A stretch of 64,000 bases of DNA from Streptomyces litmocidini. Its GTDB lineage: Bacteria > Actinomycetota > Actinomycetes > Streptomycetales > Streptomycetaceae. The stretch covers positions 231,045-295,044 of the forward strand of contig NZ_BMTQ01000010.1 in assembly GCF_014649755.1 (NCBI RefSeq), given 5' to 3'. The notes under the pieces were generated by a model. That model saw only the letters and a list, made by a program, of their open reading frames with translations. It was not told the origin of the DNA and searched no databases. This document shows, piece after piece, positions 59,536 through 64,000 of the stretch (within the stretch, counting starts at the first letter, position 1; each line of letters opens with the position of its first letter). Position numbers and translations under genes: made by a program.

Positions 59536-60470
59536 GATGTGCCCTTCCCTGTGTCGGCCGTGGCCCGACCGGAGGGCGTCGCCGCCCCGGCCCCCCTCGG
59601 CTCTGCGGTACGTACGGTCAGGCTCGGCGCGGCCGGCAGGCGCACGTCGCCCTCGACCGAGATCCTGCTCCTGATCCCGAAGTTCTCCACCAGCGCGTGC
59701 AGGTACTGCCCGTCGGCGCTGTCCTGGAACGCGGTGCTCAGCCGCTGCCCGTCCCCGACGGCGAGGACGGTGTACGGCGGCACCAGCGGCTTGTTGTCGA
59801 CCAGTACGGCGTCACCGGCCGCCCTGATCGCGGACAGCGACGTCAGCCGCTGCCCGTTGATCGCGACCGCCTCGGCACCCGACTCCCACAGCCCGTTGAT
59901 CACCCGCTGCATGTCCCGGTCGCGAACCCGGCCCGTGTCGGAGAAGCCCGCGCTCTCCCGCGGCCCGCCGCCACCGGTGTCGGTGCCCTTGGCGTCGTCG
60001 ACGACGAGCTTCACACCGGGGCCGTGCACCGGCGTCGCGCCCGACAGCAGGGCCACGAGCTCGGCCTGGTCCCCACCGTGCTGCTGCAGTGCCTGCCGCT
60101 GGCGCTCCCCGACCTCGGTCCGGATCCGCTCGACGTCCTCCTCCAGCCGGTCGGCGGTGGAGGTCTCCTTGTCGATCCGGTCGATCAGGTCCTGCCGCTC
60201 CTTGGCGACGACCGGCGCGGAGATCCGCGCCTCCGCCGCACCCACGGTCACCACGACGGCGGCGAGCAGAAGGCCCGCGGCGACGCCCAGTTTGGCCCGC
60301 AGGCTGCGGGGCAGCCCACCGCCCTCGGCCGCTCGCCGGGCCGTCGCCTCGGCGTAGCCGTCGTCGAGCGCGTGGTCGATCACGTTGTTCAGCAGCGACA
60401 TGGACGCGTCCGGACGCGGCGGCGACGATCCGGTGCTCCGAACGGGGTGCTGCTGCGACATGCCGCACAT
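59532..60470 (-). CDS. DUF881-family membrane protein (first copy)
   Basis: A 312-residue protein. A short cytoplasmic part with SLLNNVIDHALDDGYAEATA precedes one membrane helix (LGVAAGLLLAAVVVTVGAAE), a coiled coil (LIDRIDKETSTADRLEEDVE) and the DUF881 domain (RDMQRVINGLWESGAEAVAI, GDAVLVDNKPLVPPYTVLAV). It overlaps the small basic protein gene by four bases (ATGA). The pair of DUF881 proteins probably form a membrane complex with the small basic protein. ATG 60470 or ATG 60461 may be the start. Confidence 0.86.
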   Translation of the reverse strand: MCGMSQQHPVRSTGSSPPRPDASMSLLNNVIDHALDDGYAEATARRAAEGGGLPRSLRAKLGVAAGLLLAAVVVTVGAAEARISAPVVAKERQDLIDRIDKETSTADRLEEDVERIRTEVGERQRQALQQHGGDQAELVALLSGATPVHGPGVKLVVDDAKGTDTGGGGPRESAGFSDTGRVRDRDMQRVINGLWESGAEAVAINGQRLTSLSAIRAAGDAVLVDNKPLVPPYTVLAVGDGQRLSTAFQDSADGQYLHALVENFGIRSRISVEGDVRLPAAPSLTVRTAEPRGAGAATPSGRATADTGKGTS

Positions 60471-60562
60471 CGTCGCACGTCGTACGGCCTACCGCCGAAT
60501 GGCCCCTCCCCACGGCCGGGAGGCACCCCCTGGGCGCCTCCCGGCCGAACCTGTCCGAACCG

Positions 60563-63058
60563 TCAGCGACCTGCGCTGTCGACCACCTCGGCCCACTCGT
60601 CGAGCAGGGCCTGCGCGGAGGCGTCGTCGGGCCCCTCCGCCCACAGATGGGTGACGGCCTCGGCGGGGTCGGGCAGCACCATCACCCACCGCCCGTCGGC
60701 CTCGACCACCCGGACCCCGTCGGTGGTGTCCACGGAGCGGCTGCCGGCCGCCTCCACCACCCGGCGCATCACCAGGCCCTTCACGGCCCACGGGGTCGCG
60801 ATGTCCCTCTTCAGGACGTGCGCCCGCGGGATCCGGGCATCGATCTGGCTCAGCGTGAGCTGCGTCCGCGCCACGAGGCCGATCAGCCGCACGAAGGCGG
60901 CGGCCCCGTCGAAGACGCTGCTGAACTCGGGCACGATGAACCCGCCGCGCCCGTCGCCGCCGAAGATCGTCGACTCCTCGCGCCCGACCCGCGTGAGGTC
61001 GTCGGGCGAGGTGGTCGTCCACTCGACCTGGGTGCCGTGGTACGCGGCGACCTGCTCGGCGATACGGGTCGTGGTCACCGGCAGCGCCACCCGCCCGGAC
61101 CGCCGCTCGGCCGCCACCAGGTCCAGCATGACCAGGAGCGCCCGGTCGTCCTCGATGATCCGCCCGCGCTCGTCCACCAGCGAGAGCCGTTCGCCGACGG
61201 GGTCGAAGCGCACCCCGAACGCGGCGCGCGCCGAGGCCACGATCTCCCCGAGCCGCACGAGACCGGCCCGCCGGCTCTCGGCCGACTCGGTGGGCCGGGA
61301 CTCGTCGAGCCCGGGATTGATCGTCAGCGAGTCGACCTGGAGCCGCCCGAGCAGGCTGGGCAGCACGAGTCCGGCGCTGCCGTTGGAGGCGTCCACGACG
61401 ACCTTCAGACCGGCTTCCGCGATCCCGGTGGTGTCGACGTTCCGCAGCAGAGAGCCGGTGTACGAGTCGAAGACGCTCGCCGGGAAGGAGAGGTCGCCGA
61501 TCTCGCCGGGGAAGGCCCGCCGGTACTCCTGGCGCGCGAACACCCGGTCGAGCTTCCGCTGCTGCGCCTGCGAGAGGTCCGCCCCGCGTTCGTCGAAGAA
61601 CATGATGTCCACGGAGTCCGGCACCCCGGGCGAGGTTCTGATCATGATTCCGCCGGCGCTGCCGCGCGCGGTCTGCTGCCGCGCCACCGGCAGGGGCACG
61701 TTCTCCAGGTCCCGCACGTCGATGGCGCTGGCCTGCAGCGCGGAGATCACCGCCCGCTTCAGTGCCCGGGCGCCACGGGAGTGGTCGCGCGCGGTGGTGA
61801 CGGTCGACCCCTTCTTCAGGGTCGTGGCGTACGCCCCCGCCAGCCGGACGGCCAGTTCCGGGGTGATCTCCACGTTGAGGATGCCGGAGACCCCGCGCGC
61901 GCCGAAGAGATGGGCCTGCCCTCGGGACTCCCAGATGACGGAGGTGTTGACGAAGGCGCCGGCCTCGATCGTCTTGAAGGGGTAGACGCGCACGTTCCCC
62001 TGCACGATCGATTCTTCACCGACGAGGCACTCGTCCCCGATGACGGCGCCGTCCTCGATCCGGGCGGCCCGCATGATGTCGGTGTTCTTACCGATCACAC
62101 AGCCCCGCAGATTGCTCTGCTGCCCGAGGTAGACGTTGTCGTGGACGACCGCCTTGTGCAGGAAGGCGCCGCTCTTCACGACCACGTTCGAACCGATCAC
62201 GGTGTGCTCACGGATCTCGGCGTTCGCCTCGACCTTGGCGTAGTCACCGATGTAGAGCGGTCCGCGGAGCACGGCGTCGGGATGCACCTCGGCGCCTTCC
62301 GCGACCCACACCCCGGGCGAGATCTCGAAGCCGTCGAGGTCGACCTGGACCTTGCCCTCCAGGACGTCCGCCTGGGCCTTCACATAGCTCTCGTGGGTGC
62401 CGACGTCCTCCCAGTAGCCCTCGGCGACATAGCCGTAGATCGGCTTGCCCTCCTTCATCAGCTGAGGGAAGACGTCACCCGACCAGTCGACCGGCACGTC
62501 CGCCTCGACGTAGTCGAAGACCTCGGGCTCCATCACGTAGATGCCCGTGTTGACGGTGTCCGAGAAGACCTGGCCCCAGGTGGGTTTCTCCAGGAAACGC
62601 TCGACCTTGCCCTCTTCGTCGACGATGGTGATGCCGAATTCCAGCGGATTGGGCACCCGTGTCAGACAGACCGTGACGAGGGCGCCCTTCTCCTTGTGGA
62701 AGGCGATGAGATCGCTGAGGTCGAAATCGGTGAGCGCATCGCCCGAGATGACGAGGAAAGCGTCGTCCTTCAACGCTTCCTCGGCGTTCTTCACACTTCC
62801 CGCTGTACCGAGTGGCTTTTCCTCGTTGGCATACGTGAGCTCCATCCCGAGCTCTTCTCCGTCGCCGAAGTAGTTCTTGACGAGCGAAGCGAGAAACTGC
62901 ACGGTGACGACGGTCTCGTTGAGACCGTGCCTCTTGAGCAGTCGTAGGACGTGCTCCATGATCGGCCGGTTGGCCACCGGCAGAAGAGGCTTGGGCATGC
63001 TCGAGGTCATAGGGCGAAGGCGGGTTCCTTCGCCACCGGCCATCACGACGGCCTTCAT
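60563..63058 (-). CDS. GDP-mannose pyrophosphorylase-like protein with a degenerate phosphomannomutase domain
   Basis: An 831-residue three-part protein. Residues 1-235 are a nucleotidyltransferase (MKAVVMAGGEGTRLRPMTSS, PKPLLPVANRPIMEHVLRLL) that would make GDP-mannose or a similar NDP-sugar. Residues about 245-375 are a left-handed beta-helix. Residues about 380-830 have the phosphomannomutase/phosphoglucomutase fold, but its catalytic loops are altered. The phosphoserine loop reads TTARDHSRGARAL with no Ser at the nucleophile position, and the metal loop reads DPVGER at 619-624 instead of DPDGDR. The mutase half is therefore probably structural or regulatory. ATG 63058 follows GGAGGAC. Confidence 0.9.
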   Translation of the reverse strand: MKAVVMAGGEGTRLRPMTSSMPKPLLPVANRPIMEHVLRLLKRHGLNETVVTVQFLASLVKNYFGDGEELGMELTYANEEKPLGTAGSVKNAEEALKDDAFLVISGDALTDFDLSDLIAFHKEKGALVTVCLTRVPNPLEFGITIVDEEGKVERFLEKPTWGQVFSDTVNTGIYVMEPEVFDYVEADVPVDWSGDVFPQLMKEGKPIYGYVAEGYWEDVGTHESYVKAQADVLEGKVQVDLDGFEISPGVWVAEGAEVHPDAVLRGPLYIGDYAKVEANAEIREHTVIGSNVVVKSGAFLHKAVVHDNVYLGQQSNLRGCVIGKNTDIMRAARIEDGAVIGDECLVGEESIVQGNVRVYPFKTIEAGAFVNTSVIWESRGQAHLFGARGVSGILNVEITPELAVRLAGAYATTLKKGSTVTTARDHSRGARALKRAVISALQASAIDVRDLENVPLPVARQQTARGSAGGIMIRTSPGVPDSVDIMFFDERGADLSQAQQRKLDRVFARQEYRRAFPGEIGDLSFPASVFDSYTGSLLRNVDTTGIAEAGLKVVVDASNGSAGLVLPSLLGRLQVDSLTINPGLDESRPTESAESRRAGLVRLGEIVASARAAFGVRFDPVGERLSLVDERGRIIEDDRALLVMLDLVAAERRSGRVALPVTTTRIAEQVAAYHGTQVEWTTTSPDDLTRVGREESTIFGGDGRGGFIVPEFSSVFDGAAAFVRLIGLVARTQLTLSQIDARIPRAHVLKRDIATPWAVKGLVMRRVVEAAGSRSVDTTDGVRVVEADGRWVMVLPDPAEAVTHLWAEGPDDASAQALLDEWAEVVDSAGR

Positions 63059-63175
63059 GTCGGAAGCGTCCTCCTTGAAGAGACGACGGTCCGGCCGACT
63101 TCACCTGTCTGCTCAGGGGCCCCTCGGACGTCCTCGTTGTTGCCGGCGACGCTGCTCGACACAGGACAGACGGGC

Positions 63176-63784
63176 TCAATCGGCCGCGGTATCCGCCTTC
63201 ACGAGTCGACGGACCTGGACCACGTAGAGGATCCCTGCCCACCAATACAGAGTTGTACCCCATCCGGCGAAGGCCCACCCGAAAACTTCAGCGAGTGACG
63301 AGAGCCAGCCCGTTCCGTCACTGAGAAGCAGCAGCGGGAACGCGTACATCAAGTTGAAAGTCGCAGCTTTGCCGAGGAAGTTCACCTGCGGCGGCGGATA
63401 GCCGTGCCGGCGGAGGATTCCCACCATCACGAGCAGCATGGCCTCGCGCGCCAGGAGGGCCGCGGTGAGCCACAGGGGCAGGATCTCCCTCCAGGTGAGC
63501 CCCACGAGGGTGGACAGGATGTACAACCGGTCGGCAGCGGGATCGAGCAGCCGGCCGAGGCTGCTGATCTGGTTCCAGCGCCGGGCGAGCTTCCCGTCGA
63601 GATAGTCGCTGACGCCGCTGAGCGCCAGGACGAGAAGCGCCCACCCGTCACTCTTGGGCCCGCCGAACTCCGGACGGAGAATCAGCCACAGAAACAGCGG
63701 CACGCCGACGAGGCGCGCCATGCTGAGAATGTTGGGGATGGTGAGGACCCGGTCGGTCTGAACGCGGGTCTCCTGGACCTCCAC
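63176..63784 (-). CDS. CDP-alcohol phosphatidyltransferase (PgsA2-like)
   Basis: A 202-residue integral membrane enzyme. The CDP-alcohol phosphatidyltransferase motif is exact: D-x2-DG-x2-AR-x8-G-x3-D-x3-D in SDYLDGKLARRWNQISSLGR then LLDPAADR. It joins a CDP-diacylglycerol to an alcohol such as glycerol-phosphate, inositol or a related head group. In mycobacteria the corresponding gene is pgsA2, whose head-group specificity is not settled. GTG 63784 has GGAGG seven bases upstream. It begins the leftward locus just after the rRNA terminator. Confidence 0.9.
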   Translation of the reverse strand: MEVQETRVQTDRVLTIPNILSMARLVGVPLFLWLILRPEFGGPKSDGWALLVLALSGVSDYLDGKLARRWNQISSLGRLLDPAADRLYILSTLVGLTWREILPLWLTAALLAREAMLLVMVGILRRHGYPPPQVNFLGKAATFNLMYAFPLLLLSDGTGWLSSLAEVFGWAFAGWGTTLYWWAGILYVVQVRRLVKADTAAD

Positions 63785-63888
63785 CCGGGGGCCTCCTGCT
63801 GGGACGGTGCCGACATTGCCCCCCGACCTTACCCTCAGCCACCATCCGGGGGCCCACGGGGTCCCCTTCGGCCCCGGAACGCAAAAAT

Positions 63889-63923
63889 GCCTCAGCCCCC
63901 GGACAGGGTCCGGGGGCTGAGGC
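63889..63923 (-). terminator. rRNA operon terminator
   Basis: GCCTCAGCCCCCGGAC (63889-63904) pairs with its exact complement (63908-63923) over 16 bp with a 3-base loop. Read on the minus strand the stem is followed by GCATTTTTGC, giving a U-tract, so this is a classic intrinsic terminator of the rRNA operon. Confidence 0.93.
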
Positions 63924-63931
63924 TAAAAATT

Positions 63932-64000
63932 GTTCGGCGGTGTCCTACTCTCCCACAGGGTCCCCCCTGCAGTACCATCGGCGCTGAAAGGCTTAGCTTC
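63932..64000 (-). rRNA. rrf: 5S ribosomal RNA, 3' part (partial)
   Basis: The reverse complement ends GGGAGAGTAGGACACCGCCGAAC and contains GCGCCGATGGTACTGCAGGG preceded by GAAGCTAAGCCTTTCA, the conserved 3' half of actinobacterial 5S rRNA. About 69 bases are inside the window; the 5' half and the rest of the rRNA operon lie beyond the right edge. Transcription is leftward. The exact 3' end may differ by one or two bases. Confidence 0.95.

Noticed and set aside
58536..62947. Long plus-strand frames opposite the DUF881 and GDP-mannose pyrophosphorylase genes
   Set aside because: They mirror complete, recognisable genes on the minus strand and show no protein motif.

Overview
The window is a stretch of a Streptomyces-type chromosome. 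The base composition is strongly GC-rich with G/C third codon positions, GTG and TTG starts are frequent, four-base start/stop overlaps are common, and the last bases are the 3' end of an actinobacterial 5S rRNA. Families typical of streptomycetes are present (DUF6230/DUF6114, DUF5999, DUF3037 with a HipA-like kinase), and one leucine is encoded by the rare TTA codon. Most genes are chromosomal housekeeping, small-molecule enzymes, exporters and one-component regulators. No complete mobile element, CRISPR array or tRNA was seen.

Layout. 1-18 kb: regulator/transporter pairs, hexapeptide acyltransferases, DedA and TVP38 membrane proteins, UppP, a divergent TetR/FAD-monooxygenase pair with a doubled operator, and uracil-DNA glycosylase. 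18-23 kb: a peptide-type ABC binding lipoprotein, two SDR reductases behind a TetR-like operator, and a HipA-like kinase translationally coupled to a DUF3037 protein. 23.2-23.7 kb: a non-coding stretch holding a short scar of a tyrosine-recombinase C-terminus. 23.7-28.3 kb: a six-gene operon of three DUF6230 secreted proteins, two DUF6114 four-helix membrane proteins and one further secreted protein, with a divergent TetR regulator and repeated operators. This is the least explained and most system-like part of the window. 28-44 kb: signal peptidase I, AraC, LysR, MocR, PadR and MerR regulators, a Rieske lipoprotein, an isochorismatase-fold protein without its catalytic residues, PPOX/PaiB flavoproteins, EamA exporters (one truncated), a PEP-mutase/isocitrate-lyase family enzyme coupled to a small secreted protein, and an erythromycin-esterase homologue. 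44-49.7 kb: PhzF, a CPBP protease, a GCS2 ligase and small unknowns.

49.8-64 kb: a conserved actinobacterial block read leftward from the rRNA operon: CDP-alcohol phosphatidyltransferase, a GDP-mannose pyrophosphorylase-like protein with a degenerate mutase domain, DUF881-small basic protein-DUF881, an FHA protein with a GarA-like phospho-acceptor motif, a MerR of the FtsR type, a DUF151 bifunctional nuclease and a second MerR. DNA polymerase IV, a PRC-barrel gene (on the other strand) and gcvP behind a glycine riboswitch follow. The order matches the mycobacterial pgsA2-to-gcvB region, except that gcvH is absent.

Gene limits come from reading frames, start contexts and motifs read by eye. 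Functions are homology-style inferences from recognised motifs. Start codons are marked as uncertain where ribosome binding sites do not decide.
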